A DNA stretch of 64,000 bases from Pseudomonas sp. BGI-2 (GTDB lineage Bacteria; Pseudomonadota; Gammaproteobacteria; Pseudomonadales; Pseudomonadaceae). A program made the translations under genes and the position numbers. The DNA is taken from contig NZ_SISB01000007.1 of NCBI RefSeq assembly GCF_004310295.1, positions 62,001 through 126,000 on the forward strand. Reading direction: 5' to 3'. The notes under the pieces were generated by a model. That model worked only from the letters and a program-made list of their open reading frames with translations, searched no databases and was not told where the DNA came from. Of the stretch, positions 63,550-64,000 are shown one piece after another. Every line of letters starts with the position of its first letter. The stretch's first letter is position 1.

Positions 63550-64000
63550 TGCTGGCAACCACATTGGCTGCCAGTTGGTAGCCGCTGCCGCGCACGGTAC
63601 GGATCAGTCGCGGCGGCTTTTCGGTATCGCGCAGACGCTGACGCAAACGGCTGACCGCCATGTCGACGATGCGATCAAGCGGCATCAAATCGCGGCCTCG
63701 GGTGGCGTTGCCGATGGTGTCGCGATCGAGGATTTCCTGAGGATGATCGAGAAACAGTTTCAGCAGCGCAAAATCGGCGCCTGAGAGAATCACTTCTTCA
63801 CCGTCGATGTGGAACAACCGGTGACTGACCATGTCCAGCCGCCAGTCATCGAACGCCAGCACTTCACCGCCGGAGCGCTCCTGACCGAACTGGGCGCGGC
63901 GCAAAAGGGCCTTGATGCGTGCCTGCAATTCACGGGGGCTGAAGGGTTTGCCGAGGTAATCGTCGGCGCCCAGCTCCAGGCCGATAACGCGGTCGGCCTC
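63539..64000 (-). CDS. gltR: Response regulator GltR, 5' end outside window
   Basis: 154 codons of the C-terminal part. The frame enters from the right edge at EADRVIGLELGADDYLGKPF (receiver end with the conserved Lys), then an OmpR-type winged helix (LSGADFALLKLFLDHPQEIL, VSRLRQRLRD, LIRTVRGSGYQLAAN). GltR represses oprB, gts and related glucose genes until signalled by GtrS. The phosphoacceptor Asp is beyond the window. Confidence 0.93.
   Translation of the reverse strand, partial: EADRVIGLELGADDYLGKPFSPRELQARIKALLRRAQFGQERSGGEVLAFDDWRLDMVSHRLFHIDGEEVILSGADFALLKLFLDHPQEILDRDTIGNATRGRDLMPLDRIVDMAVSRLRQRLRDTEKPPRLIRTVRGSGYQLAANVVASNGH

Overview
The window reads as chromosomal DNA of a Pseudomonas of the fluorescens complex. 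The evidence is high GC, a kdpDE-linked Kdp pump, tandem fadD2-fadD1 next to a hydrolase and a MaoC hydratase, the glucose/Entner-Doudoroff block gltR-gtrS-gtsABCD-oprB-yeaD-hexR-zwf-pgl-eda, and many paired REP palindromes with the motif GGAGCGAGGCTTGCCCGCGA or close variants. I see no rRNA, tRNA, CRISPR array, prophage or complete insertion sequence.

Layout: (1) 1-2.8 kb is a decayed patch. Two sugar-modification genes (a dioxygenase and a TylF-type methyltransferase) each carry a one-base deletion, a LysR gene carries a stop codon and a frameshift, and a short-chain dehydrogenase is cut off after about 40 codons. (2) 2.8-9.4 kb holds a PACE efflux pump with its LysR regulator, an ECF42-type sigma factor operon with a candidate self-recognised promoter, acetyltransferases and a ParE/Phd toxin-antitoxin pair. 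(3) 9.4-17.6 kb is a Kdp potassium pump in the order F-(27-aa peptide)-A-C-B-D-E. (4) 17.8-24 kb holds a GyrI-like protein, a LysE exporter, alaC, and the gluconate genes gntP, gntK and gntR with three matching operator palindromes and a 157-bp hairpin element inserted between two of them. (5) 24-30.3 kb holds a second LysR/PACE pair, glutathione transferases, an orphan 182-aa protein and a BdlA-like soluble chemoreceptor. (6) 30.4-37.5 kb holds a FecI-like sigma factor overlapping a glycine-betaine-type binding protein, a PhnD-like protein, a desaturase, a peptide deformylase with a YihY membrane protein, and small stress proteins. (7) 37.5-46.9 kb holds fatty acid activation genes and an AaeAB/FUSC-type efflux operon. 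(8) 47-49.3 kb holds a class V aminotransferase and an intradiol dioxygenase. (9) 49.5-64 kb is the glucose block: outer membrane porin OprB, ABC importer GtsABCD, sensor pair GtrS/GltR, and cytoplasmic Zwf, Pgl and Eda controlled by HexR. edd and glk are not in the window.

The sugar genes share two control layers visible in the DNA. One is specific repressor sites: a HexR-type box before zwf and GntR-type palindromes around gntP, gntK and gntR. The other is AAnAAnAA motifs beside the ribosome binding sites of gtsA, oprB, zwf, gntP, the AGE-family isomerase and fadD2, the pattern expected for Hfq/Crc catabolite repression. Most of the window is ordinary core genome. The items most worth a second look are the Kdp gene order with its extra peptide, the sigma factor fused operonically to a betaine-type binding protein, the ECF42 operon with its own promoter and 27-codon ORF, and the gluconate operator/hairpin arrangement.
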